A stretch of 36,902 bases of DNA from Campylobacter gastrosuis (lineage in GTDB: Bacteria; Campylobacterota; Campylobacteria; Campylobacterales; Campylobacteraceae), in the NCBI RefSeq assembly GCF_030249845.1, contig NZ_JANURM010000017.1, positions 1 through 36,902 on the forward strand, written 5' to 3'. Positions 26,263 to 34,133 of the stretch are shown here, piece by piece. The notes under the pieces are model-generated. The model ran no database searches and was not told the origin of the DNA. It saw nothing but the letters and a program-made list of their open reading frames with translations. How positions within the stretch are numbered: position 1 is the first letter of the stretch; the number at the start of each line of letters is the position of its first letter. The position numbers were made by a program, and so were the translations under genes.

Positions 26263-26282
26263 ACGAGAGAGAAATCTCTCGT
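26263..26282 (+). terminator. Hairpin with GAAA loop between PAP2 and eptA-like genes
   Basis: ACGAGAGA (26263-26270) pairs perfectly with TCTCTCGT (26275-26282) around a GAAA tetraloop, starting 5 bases after the PAP2 stop. Only TTGATT follows, so termination would be weak; it may act as an attenuator or mRNA stabiliser between two genes. Confidence 0.5.
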
Positions 26283-26321
26283 TTGATTAAAAGGATATAA
26301 AATGAAAGAACTTTTATACTT

Positions 26322-27869
26322 ATGGCTAAAAATCTTAGCTTTACAAAATTTCTAGCCCTGTTTTTAGCCTATTTGCTTTTTGTAAATTTCGCCTTTTTTA
26401 AGGGCGTTTTTGATGGATTTTTAGAGCAAAACTCGCCTATCTTTTCGGCATTTTTTACCATTGTTTTAGCGGTTATGCTTTTGTCAATTCTTTGTGTGGC
26501 TATCTGCTTGTTTTTCGTGCCATTTTTATTAAAACCACTTGCCGTTTTGGCTGTTTTAATCTCATCAACTAGCCTATTTTTTATCCTAAAATATGGCGTG
26601 ATAATTGATAAAGATATGCTACTAAATGTCTTTAATACCGACACAAAAGAGGCATTTAGCTATTTTGGTTTTGACCTTATTTTTGCCCTGATTTTTGCTG
26701 TCATTTTGCCAATTGCCTTTATAATTTTTGCTGATTTAAAATATGAAAATTTCAAAACTGAGCTAAAAAATAGAGCTAAAATTTGCTCACTTTGCCTTGC
26801 GGTTTTTGCTCTAATTTTTGCGTTAAGCTCAAAAATTTTTATACCATTTTTTAGAGAACATAAAGAGCTTAGATTTTATACTTTACCATTTTATCCAATA
26901 TATTCAAGTGTTAAACTATACAAAATTTTAACCCAAAAACCATTGCCATTTTTAGACATAGCAAACAACGCCACAATAGATGAAGCAAAAAAGAAAATTT
27001 TCGTGCTTGTCGTTGGCGAAACGCAAAGAAGTGCAAACTACTCGCTAAATGGCTACACTAAAAATGATACAAATTTTTACACGAAGCACCAAAATATCGT
27101 GAGTTTTAGCCAGTTTTACTTGTGCGGGACCTCTACGATAGTTAGTGTGCCTTGTATGTTTTCTGATTTAAAAAGGGCAGATTATGACGCTAGGATTGCA
27201 AAATCAAGGGCAAATTTGACCGATTTTACGCAAAAAGTCGGCATTAAAACACTTTGGTTTGATAATAACAGCGGTGGTTGTCAAGGCGTGTGTGAGAGAG
27301 TAAAAAATGTCATTGATCTGCGTGCTGTAAGCTATGATGATGAAATTTTTAACGAGGCAAAAAATCTCATAAAAACCACCGATGAGAGCGTTTTTATCGT
27401 GCTTCACGTGCAAGGCTCACACGGACCAGTTTATTTTAAAGGCTATCCAGATGAGTTTAAGAAATTTCGCCCGACCTGCGACACGGCAGAGCTAAACAAG
27501 TGCGATTTTAACACTATTTTAAACACCTATGATAACACCATTTTATATCAGGATTTTTTACAAAACGAGCTAATAAACGCCCTAAAAGAGCGTGAAAGTG
27601 AGTTTGAAACGGCGATGTTTTTTCTTAGCGATCACGGCGAGAGTCTTGGCGAAAACGGCATTTACTTGCACGGACTGCCCTACGCTATCGCTCCAAACGT
27701 GCAAAAACACGTCCCAGCAATCATTTATTTAAGTGATAAAACCACTCTAAATAGACTAAAAACGATAAAAGATAAAGAGCTAAGCCACGACTATGTTTTT
27801 AGCTCGGTTCTTGGATTTTTTGGTATAAAAACGAAATTTTACGATGAGAAATTTGATCTTTTTAAGTAA
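26322..27869 (+). CDS. eptA: EptA-like phosphoethanolamine transferase
   Basis: 515 aa. Transfers phosphoethanolamine to lipid A (and, in Campylobacter, other targets such as the flagellar rod). Five N-terminal membrane helices (to about residue 165) precede a periplasmic sulfatase-fold domain with VVGETQRSANYSLNGY (Thr nucleophile), CGTSTIVSVPCMFS and the metal-binding SDHGESLGENGIYLHG. Start uncertain: the ATG at 26322 has no clear ribosome site, while an out-of-frame ATG at 26302 with a good AAAGGATA site opens a 17-codon ORF overlapping it. Length and N-terminal helix fit the 26322 start. Confidence 0.88.
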   Translation: MAKNLSFTKFLALFLAYLLFVNFAFFKGVFDGFLEQNSPIFSAFFTIVLAVMLLSILCVAICLFFVPFLLKPLAVLAVLISSTSLFFILKYGVIIDKDMLLNVFNTDTKEAFSYFGFDLIFALIFAVILPIAFIIFADLKYENFKTELKNRAKICSLCLAVFALIFALSSKIFIPFFREHKELRFYTLPFYPIYSSVKLYKILTQKPLPFLDIANNATIDEAKKKIFVLVVGETQRSANYSLNGYTKNDTNFYTKHQNIVSFSQFYLCGTSTIVSVPCMFSDLKRADYDARIAKSRANLTDFTQKVGIKTLWFDNNSGGCQGVCERVKNVIDLRAVSYDDEIFNEAKNLIKTTDESVFIVLHVQGSHGPVYFKGYPDEFKKFRPTCDTAELNKCDFNTILNTYDNTILYQDFLQNELINALKERESEFETAMFFLSDHGESLGENGIYLHGLPYAIAPNVQKHVPAIIYLSDKTTLNRLKTIKDKELSHDYVFSSVLGFFGIKTKFYDEKFDLFK

Positions 27870-27899
27870 AATAAGCGTTTAAATTAAAAAAGGATAAAT

Positions 27900-28529
27900 A
27901 TGAAAACACTTATCATAAATTCTCATCCATTTATGAGCCAAAACTCATTTTCAAAAATACTTCTTGATGAGTTTTGTGCTAAATTTTTAGAGAATTTTAG
28001 CCAAAATGAGTTAGAAATTTTAACGCTAAAAGATGAGTTTATACCACGTTTAGATAGCGATATGCTAGGCGTTTTTACAAAAGGCGAGAATTTAAATGAG
28101 CGTGAGATTAAGATAAAAAATCAAATGAATAGATTAATGGAGCAATTTTTGGCTTCAAAGAGAATCGTTATCGTTATGCCTATGCTAAATTTTAATATCA
28201 CTTCTCAATTTAAAGACTATATGGATAATATTTTAATCCCGCAAAAGACCTTTAAATACGTTACTGGCGGTTCAGTCCCGCTCCTTACTGACGGCAGAAA
28301 GGTGCTACTTTTGCAGTCAAGCGGTGCGATTTACACGGCAAACGACCGCTACACGCCGTTAGAATTTAGCCACAATTACATTAAAGAAATGTTTATAAAT
28401 ATGATGGGTTTTGATAGTTTTAAGATTATTAGAGCGCAAGGCACGGCAGTTTCTAGCATAGATAAAAATGAGCTAATAAAAACAGCAAAGAGCGAATTGG
28501 ACGCATATTTTAGCGAGTTTTACGCATAA
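27900..28529 (+). CDS. FMN-dependent NADH-azoreductase-like flavodoxin-fold protein
   Basis: 209 aa. Flavodoxin-like fold: KTLIINSHPFMSQNSFSKIL (phosphate-binding loop after the first strand), IVIVMPMLNFNITSQFKDYMDNIL (the P-M-x-N-F motif of AzoR/acyl-carrier phosphodiesterase type enzymes), then VLLLQSSGAIY. Such enzymes reduce quinones or azo compounds with NADH. Single gene with AAAGGATAAAT ribosome site. A terminator follows directly. Confidence 0.85.
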   Translation: MKTLIINSHPFMSQNSFSKILLDEFCAKFLENFSQNELEILTLKDEFIPRLDSDMLGVFTKGENLNEREIKIKNQMNRLMEQFLASKRIVIVMPMLNFNITSQFKDYMDNILIPQKTFKYVTGGSVPLLTDGRKVLLLQSSGAIYTANDRYTPLEFSHNYIKEMFINMMGFDSFKIIRAQGTAVSSIDKNELIKTAKSELDAYFSEFYA

Positions 28530-28582
28530 ATTTTACAAACGCCAGAGATTTTGGCGTTTGTTTTCTTAAAATGTAACGACTA
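28528..28582. repeat. 55-bp direct repeat, left copy, including a terminator
   Basis: Contains the intrinsic terminator of the azoreductase-like gene: ACAAACGCC (28535-28543) pairs with GGCGTTTGT (28553-28561), then TTTT. The same 55 bases recur at 29025-29080 with one extra T. Between the two copies lie the DUF2442 gene and the DUF4160 remnant. Confidence 0.9.
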
Positions 28583-28592
28583 TTTTTAAATT

Positions 28593-28844
28593 TTAAGATA
28601 CTTTTTTAGAGATTTTTTGGCTTTCTAGCATAGAAATTATGCTTAAATGATAGTCTAAACTCTCCCACTCAATGCCAGTGCCACCACAGATAAATTGATA
28701 GTTATTTAGCTCTTTTAAACTTGCCTCTTGAAGTGGCTTATACCACGCCATTGGAGTGCCTATAACCCTACCATCATCAAGCTCAACAAAAAGCAAATCA
28801 TCACTAAAACGCACCTTTTTGCCCTTAATCGCTAAAATATTCAT
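28593..28844 (-). CDS. DUF2442 family protein
   Basis: 83 aa. Recognised from the DUF2442 pattern: VRFSDDLLFVELDDGRVIGTPMAWYKPLQEAS followed by WESLDYHLSI. These proteins are usually encoded directly after a DUF4160 protein, and the pair is suspected to be a toxin-antitoxin-like module. Here the upstream partner is truncated (next entry). The gene sits inside a segment bounded by 55-bp direct repeats, a sign of recent insertion or duplication. Confidence 0.8.
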   Translation of the reverse strand: MNILAIKGKKVRFSDDLLFVELDDGRVIGTPMAWYKPLQEASLKELNNYQFICGGTGIEWESLDYHLSIISMLESQKISKKVS

Positions 28845-28862
28845 CCCAAGTCCTTTTTGCTC

Positions 28863-28940
28863 TCATTGAATGTGTTTTGGTTCGTGCTCGTTTGAATAAA
28901 AGAAAAATTTAAACCCATTAAGTCTTAAAATGGTTGGCAT
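28863..28940 (-). pseudogene. DUF4160 remnant, 25 codons
   Basis: From the ATG at 28940 (minus) the translation is MPTILRLNGFKFFFYSNEHE then PKHIQ and a stop. This is the characteristic start of DUF4160 proteins (MPTI...FFxYSNEHxPxHIH), which are normally about 80-100 residues. The rest is gone, and the DUF2442 ATG comes 19 bases after the stop. The pair is therefore left with only one intact member. Confidence 0.75.
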
Positions 28941-29024
28941 TTTTGACCCTAAATTAAATATTTTTATAATCATATATATTAAATGTTTTAAATGTGCTTA
29001 AATCAAAAGTTTTTAGCGTGGATA

Positions 29025-29080
29025 AAATTTTACAAACGCCAGAGATTTTTGGCGTTTGTTTTCTTAAAATGTAACGACTA
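29025..29080. repeat. Direct repeat, right copy, overlapping the cupin stop codon
   Basis: Second copy of the segment at 28528, 56 bases with one additional T in the loop. The hairpin stem is 29032-29040 with 29051-29059, then TTTT. Its last three bases (29078-29080) are the stop codon of the leftward cupin gene, so the ancestral arrangement was azoreductase-like gene, shared terminator, cupin; the cassette split them. Confidence 0.85.
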
Positions 29081-29410
29081 GGACTTTAAAACCCCAAAAA
29101 CACGGCTGACATCATCGTTTTTGCTTAGACTTAAACGCACAATGCTATCTTTTAAAGCCAAAAGCGAGTGAGGCACATTTGCATCAAGAGTAATCATATC
29201 AAGCTCGTTTAATTTAACCAAATTTTCATTAACGCTAAAATCAATCTCGCCACGAAGCACCTGTACCATTATGGCTCCGGGTGCTTTATGCTCTTTCATC
29301 ACAGCTCCCTTTTCTAGGCGTATTCTTATCTCTTTTACGCCACCCATTTCGTGAATTTTATCAACCAAAACTCCATTAAATTCACTGCTTTGCCAAGTAA
29401 ATGTTTGCAT
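29078..29410 (-). CDS. Small cupin-domain protein
   Basis: 110 aa single cupin barrel. The first cupin motif is degenerate (KGAVMKEHKAPGAIMVQVLRGEI), keeping one His, and the second is LNELDMITLDANVPHSLLAL. Function unknown: such small cupins bind metal or sense small molecules. It is preceded by AAAGGAGAAAAA. Monocistronic, divergent from the Psr operon. Confidence 0.8.
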   Translation of the reverse strand: MQTFTWQSSEFNGVLVDKIHEMGGVKEIRIRLEKGAVMKEHKAPGAIMVQVLRGEIDFSVNENLVKLNELDMITLDANVPHSLLALKDSIVRLSLSKNDDVSRVFGVLKS

Positions 29411-29608
29411 TTTTTCTCCTTTGAAATTTTAAAAAATGATAGTTAAAAAGCGTGAAATTTTCATTGATTAATGTTAAGGATTTTGATAAAGGTTTGCAGT
29501 TATTCTTAAAATTTAAACTAAAATTTTTATTTAAGCTTACTTTGACTACAAATTTACATTAGTGTTGTAAAATTAACACAAATCAAATATTTTTAAAAGG
29601 GAGAGAAA

Positions 29609-31888
29609 ATGGATATTTCAAGACGAAATTTTTTAAAATCCACAGCAGCAGCTGGTGCGATTAGTGCCTGTATCACGCCCGGCTCGCTTGCTAGTGTGGG
29701 CGCAAAGGCGTTAAATGGCAGCGAAAATTTCACGCCTAGCTTTTGTGAAATGTGTTCAACTCGCTGTCCGATTGAAGGGCGTGTGGTTGATGGCAAAAAT
29801 GTATTCATTCAAGGCAACAAAAAAGCCGGCGGCACGGCTACATCGGTCTGTGCTAGGGGTGGCAGCGGACACAATCAGCTTTATGACCCAAAACGCATAG
29901 TTAAGCCACTAATTCGTGTCGGAGAGCGTGGAGAGGGTAAATTTAGAGAAGCTAGTTGGGACGAGGCGCTTGATTTAGTTGCGACAAAAATGCAAGAGAT
30001 TAAGGATAAATACGGCGCAAAGAGCTTTATTTTTAGTGCAAAATCAAGCCAAACGCATAAATTTATGACAAATTTTGCTTCAAGCTACGGCTCTCCAAAC
30101 TGCTTTTCGCACTTTTCTTGCTGTCCGATAACCTACCAAATGGTCTGCCAACATATGTATGGCGACTCAAAGCTAAAAAGGGACTTTGGCAACGCAAAAT
30201 ATATCGTAAATTTCGGACACAATCTCTTTGAGGGTATAGTTATCTCTGACGCAAAAAAACTAGCAAAATTTGCCGATAAAAAGGATACAAAACTGCTAGT
30301 TTTAGAGCCAAGATTTAGCGTGGTGGCTGCAAAGGCTGATGAGTGGCTGCCGGTGCGTCCTGGCACTGATATTGCCTTTGTTATGGCATTAATTCACACT
30401 TGGATTAAAAACGACACTTATGATAAAGAGTTCATTGAGAATTTCACAATCGGCTTTGATAAGGTCATTCGTGATACAAAAGATACCACGCCAGAGTGGC
30501 AAGAGGCGATTACTGGCATTAAGGCTGATGATGTTAGGCGAATCGCTGATGAAATTTACAAAGCTGCCCCACAAGTCATCATTGACTTTGGACACAAAAC
30601 CACCACAACAAGGGCTGAATATATGAGAACTCGTGCCATTATGGTCGCAAACGCTATGATGGGCAACTGGGAGAAAAAAGGCGGTCTTTTTAGCGGTAAA
30701 AACGCAAAAACCTACAACAAACTAATCGGCGAAAATTTAATAGATGAGCTAAGCAACCCAGATAAGGAGTTTAAAGTCCCAAAAGAGAGCAGGATTGACT
30801 TTGCTGGTGAGGATGGCAAGCACAAATTCGTAAGTCGCTCACACGGCGTTTTAATGGATATCCCAACGGCGATTTTAAGCGAAAAACCATATCCAGTTAA
30901 GGGCTGGTTTAATATTCGTTTTAATCCATTTATAAATGTATCTGAGCCAGTTAAAACCCAAGAGGCACTTAAAAAGCTTGATTTTATCGTAGTTAGCGAT
31001 ATTTATATGCACGATATGGGGCTTTATGCGGATGTGTTTTTACCTGAAAGCACATATTTAGAGCGTGATGAAAATATTGAAGATAAATCAGGTCAAAAAC
31101 CAGCCTATATGATACGAAATAAAATCGTTGAGCCAATTGGCGACACAAAAGATGCCGCTAGCATTTTTAGAGAGCTTGCAAGGCGTTTAAAGGTAGATGA
31201 GCTTTATAAATGGAGCGATATTCGTGAGTTTAGAATGGCACAAGCAAAGGGCAATGTAGAGCTTCTAGCCAAACTTGAAAAGGACGGCTATGTAAATTAT
31301 GATGTGCCGGGAATTTTATTTAGAGAGAAAAGTAGCGTTGAGAAATTTGTAAAACGCTTCCCACAAACTGCCCAGTATGTCGGCGAAAACGGCTTAATGG
31401 ATAGTCAAGCAAAGCTAAAAACAAAGAGCGGTAAGATTGAGCTATTTAGCGAAGATGTGGAGAAAATGTTTGAGGGTTATGGTTGTTTAAACACAAAAGA
31501 TATTGACGTTTTTGAGGGGCACGAGCTTTGTTTAATGAGCGGTAAAACGCCAATTCACACAAACGGACACACTCAAAATATACCATTTTTAAATGATTTA
31601 ATGAGCGACGCTCCGATTTGGATTCATCCAAAAGCCGCTGCAAAAAGGGGTTTAAAAGACGGCGACAGCGTGATTTTATCAAACAAATACGGCAAAGAAA
31701 AGGGCAAAATAATGCTAACCGAGGGTATTAGAGAAGATACGCTATTTATCTACCACGGATTTGGACACCTAGTGGATAAAAATGCCCCAAGAATCGGCAC
31801 AAACGATAGCATTTTGCTAAATCCAGCCGAAGGACCAGTGGCTGCTACAATGGTAACAAATGTCGGCGTTGATATCGCAAAGGCGTGA
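29609..31888 (+). CDS. psrA: Molybdopterin oxidoreductase, polysulfide/thiosulfate reductase catalytic subunit
   Basis: 759 aa periplasmic subunit reducing polysulfide or thiosulfate. N-terminal Tat signal (SRRNFLKSTAAAGA), then a [4Fe-4S] motif C-x2-C-x3-C...C (FCEMCSTRC ... VCARG), a probable Mo-ligand Cys in HFSCCPITYQ, and the molybdopterin dinucleotide-binding C-terminal domain (MSGKTPIHTNGHTQN ... GHLVDKNAPRIGTND). Followed by an iron-sulfur subunit and an NrfD-type membrane subunit, the PsrABC/PhsABC order. I cannot separate psr from phs by sequence alone. An inverted repeat TGTT...AACA lies about 35 bases upstream in the promoter region. Confidence 0.88.
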   Translation: MDISRRNFLKSTAAAGAISACITPGSLASVGAKALNGSENFTPSFCEMCSTRCPIEGRVVDGKNVFIQGNKKAGGTATSVCARGGSGHNQLYDPKRIVKPLIRVGERGEGKFREASWDEALDLVATKMQEIKDKYGAKSFIFSAKSSQTHKFMTNFASSYGSPNCFSHFSCCPITYQMVCQHMYGDSKLKRDFGNAKYIVNFGHNLFEGIVISDAKKLAKFADKKDTKLLVLEPRFSVVAAKADEWLPVRPGTDIAFVMALIHTWIKNDTYDKEFIENFTIGFDKVIRDTKDTTPEWQEAITGIKADDVRRIADEIYKAAPQVIIDFGHKTTTTRAEYMRTRAIMVANAMMGNWEKKGGLFSGKNAKTYNKLIGENLIDELSNPDKEFKVPKESRIDFAGEDGKHKFVSRSHGVLMDIPTAILSEKPYPVKGWFNIRFNPFINVSEPVKTQEALKKLDFIVVSDIYMHDMGLYADVFLPESTYLERDENIEDKSGQKPAYMIRNKIVEPIGDTKDAASIFRELARRLKVDELYKWSDIREFRMAQAKGNVELLAKLEKDGYVNYDVPGILFREKSSVEKFVKRFPQTAQYVGENGLMDSQAKLKTKSGKIELFSEDVEKMFEGYGCLNTKDIDVFEGHELCLMSGKTPIHTNGHTQNIPFLNDLMSDAPIWIHPKAAAKRGLKDGDSVILSNKYGKEKGKIMLTEGIREDTLFIYHGFGHLVDKNAPRIGTNDSILLNPAEGPVAATMVTNVGVDIAKA

Positions 31889-31921
31889 GAATTTAGGCGT
31901 AAAAACAAAAAAGAGAGGCGG

Positions 31922-31947
31922 TATTATTTTATAAATTTAAAATAATA
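31922..31947 (+). promoter_or_regulatory. Intercistronic hairpin between psrA and psrB
   Basis: TATTATTTTA (31922-31931) pairs perfectly with TAAAATAATA (31938-31947), all A-T, just before the psrB ribosome site AAAGGTAAAAAG. It may set different mRNA stability or translation of the subunits. No U-run, so not a terminator. Confidence 0.45.
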
Positions 31948-31968
31948 TCATTATAGAAAGGTAAAAAG

Positions 31969-32538
31969 ATGAAAAAATATTTAATGATCCACGATGAAAA
32001 TTTATGTATCGGCTGTCAGGGTTGTAGCATTGCGTGTAGGAGCGAAAACGCCGTGCCAAGCGGACTTTATAGACTTCAAGTGCATACAAAAATGAGCGGC
32101 AGCTTCCCAAAGCTAAAAATGGACTTTTTACGCCATAGTTGCGTTATGTGTCAGGACGCACCCTGCGTTGATGTTTGCCCAACTGGGGCTAGTTTTAAAA
32201 CAGCTGACGGCGTTACTTTGCTTGATAATAAAATTTGCGTTAGCTGTAAATACTGCATTTTAGCCTGTCCTTACGACGCTAGGTTTGTCCTGCCAGACGG
32301 CAATATCGGCAAATGCACGTTTTGTTATGAAACTCGCCTAGCAAAGGGCGAAGACCCAGCCTGTGTGAGCGTCTGCCCGACTGACGCCTTAATCTTTGGC
32401 GACGCAAACGATGAAAAATCAGCCGTTAGCAAGTATTTAAACGCCAAAAAAGATGGAATTTACTATCCAAAAGAGGAGCTTAAAACCTACCCTCGCTTAG
32501 CAATGGTAGCAAACAAAAAAGGGGGATACAATGAATAA
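31969..32538 (+). CDS. psrB: Iron-sulfur electron transfer subunit (PsrB/PhsB type)
   Basis: 189 aa. Carries four cysteine groups for four [4Fe-4S] clusters: CIGCQGCSIACR, CVMCQDAPCVDVCP, CVSCKYCILACP, and CTFCYE...CVSVCP. It shuttles electrons from the membrane quinol oxidase PsrC to PsrA. No signal peptide, as it is exported with PsrA. It overlaps psrC by 8 bases. Confidence 0.93.
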   Translation: MKKYLMIHDENLCIGCQGCSIACRSENAVPSGLYRLQVHTKMSGSFPKLKMDFLRHSCVMCQDAPCVDVCPTGASFKTADGVTLLDNKICVSCKYCILACPYDARFVLPDGNIGKCTFCYETRLAKGEDPACVSVCPTDALIFGDANDEKSAVSKYLNAKKDGIYYPKEELKTYPRLAMVANKKGGYNE

Positions 32539-33457
32539 TATGTGGGGTTCAATGGCACAATTTGACGCCATTTACTGGCCGTGGCCAATTGCGATTTATC
32601 TGTTTTTAGCTGGACTTTCAGCTGGCGCTATGATGGTAGCAGTTATTCAAAACTGGCGTGGTAAAAACGACGCTTGTTTTAAAGCAGCAGCGATTTTAGC
32701 ACCACTTACCATAAGCGTGGGACTTGTGCTTTTGGTGCTTGATTTAGGCAAACCGCTTGATTTTTACTGGATTTTATTAAAGTATAATTTTACCTCTGTT
32801 ATGTCGCTTGGCGTGGCACTTTTGCTAATTTACACGCCACTAGCCTTTATTTACGCCGCTGTTGCGTTTAAAGATAGTGCGGTATTAAGTGCGTTTAAGG
32901 GGCTTTTAGCTAAAATCGCCACTTGTGGATTTTTAAAATTCATTGAGATTTTGTTATTCGTTTTAGCTATCGGCGTGGGGGTTTATACTGGATTTTTACT
33001 AAGTGCGGTTAGTAAAATTCTGCTTTGGAGCAATCCAATCTTGCCGATACTATTTTTAGTTTCAGGGTTTAGTTCAGGTGTAGCAGCTAGTGTGCTTTGT
33101 GGCATTTGGTTTTTTAATGCCAGTGTTGATAAGCACTCGGTATCTTTGCTTTTAAGACTTGACCTTTTTGCCATTGTTTTTGAGGCGATTTTAATTGGCA
33201 TTTTATTTGCCTTTGTTTCATCAAATGGCGTAAGTGGAGTTGAGTTTGTTAAAAATGCACTTAGCGTTGGCGGACTTGCTACGATGTTTTGGGTAGGTGT
33301 TGTTGTCGTTGGCTTAGCGATGCCTATTTTAATAGACTTAATCGCCCTTAAAAACCACGCTTACAAACCTAGTGTGATAGTTTTAAACACACTTTTGGTG
33401 CTTGTTGGCGTCGTGCTTTTAAGGTGTTACATAGTCTATGCAGGACAAATTTTATAG
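32531..33457 (+). CDS. psrC: NrfD-type membrane subunit (PsrC)
   Basis: 308 aa with about eight to nine membrane helices; oxidises menaquinol and anchors the PsrAB dimer at the outer face of the inner membrane. The start WPWPIAIYLFLAGLSAGAMM is the family's quinone-site helix. It is followed after 7 bases by the response regulator, so the sensor system is on the same mRNA. Confidence 0.9.
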   Translation: MNNMWGSMAQFDAIYWPWPIAIYLFLAGLSAGAMMVAVIQNWRGKNDACFKAAAILAPLTISVGLVLLVLDLGKPLDFYWILLKYNFTSVMSLGVALLLIYTPLAFIYAAVAFKDSAVLSAFKGLLAKIATCGFLKFIEILLFVLAIGVGVYTGFLLSAVSKILLWSNPILPILFLVSGFSSGVAASVLCGIWFFNASVDKHSVSLLLRLDLFAIVFEAILIGILFAFVSSNGVSGVEFVKNALSVGGLATMFWVGVVVVGLAMPILIDLIALKNHAYKPSVIVLNTLLVLVGVVLLRCYIVYAGQIL

Positions 33458-33464
33458 GATATAG

Positions 33465-34133
33465 ATGAAAATTTTACTCTTAGAAGATGAGCTTGAATAT
33501 CAAGAGAGCGTGAGTGAGTATCTCACCTCTCTTGGTTATGAGGTTGATGCGGTTGGGGATGGCGTTGCTGCTTGTGATAAGATAGCAAGTGGCTTTTATC
33601 ATCTTTTTATACTTGATATTAAGGTGCCAAATATCAACGGATTTGAGGTTATAAAATACATAAAAAGCCTAAATATTGACACGCCAATTATGATTATGAC
33701 CTCGCTTGTGGATATTAACGATATGGCGATAGGATACGAGCTTGGTTGCAATGAGTATCTTAAAAAGCCATTTGAGTTAGCCGAGCTAAAATTTAGAGTT
33801 GGCGAGCTTATGAGAAAGTATTACAGCGTTGATGATAAGAGCGTGGTTTTATTAAACGGCGATTTTAGCTTTAATACAAATAAAAGAACCCTGCTTAAAA
33901 ACGGCTCAATGATTGATTTAAGCGCAAAAGAGCTTGAATTAGTTGAGTATCTAGTAAGCAATCTTGACGCTTACGTAAGCATACCAGAGCTAAAAGAGCA
34001 GGTTTGGGAGAATAAAGACATTGAAGAGGCGGATATCCGTATGCACGTGCTAAAAATTCGCAACAAAACTTCAAGTGAATTTATAACATCAAAAAGAAGA
34101 ATCGGCTACAAAATAGATGCCAAAAAAGTTTAA
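33465..34133 (+). CDS. OmpR-type response regulator
   Basis: 222 aa. Receiver domain (1-120) with the acidic pocket LLEDE, phospho-Asp in LFILDIKVP (about residue 52), Thr/Ser in MIMTS and Lys in LKKPF; winged-helix DNA-binding domain (about 130-220; LSAKELELVEYLVSN, ADIRMHVLKIRNK, RRIGYKI). Co-transcribed with psrABC and overlapping its kinase by 17 bases, so the most likely target is this sulfur reductase operon. Confidence 0.92.
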   Translation: MKILLLEDELEYQESVSEYLTSLGYEVDAVGDGVAACDKIASGFYHLFILDIKVPNINGFEVIKYIKSLNIDTPIMIMTSLVDINDMAIGYELGCNEYLKKPFELAELKFRVGELMRKYYSVDDKSVVLLNGDFSFNTNKRTLLKNGSMIDLSAKELELVEYLVSNLDAYVSIPELKEQVWENKDIEEADIRMHVLKIRNKTSSEFITSKRRIGYKIDAKKV

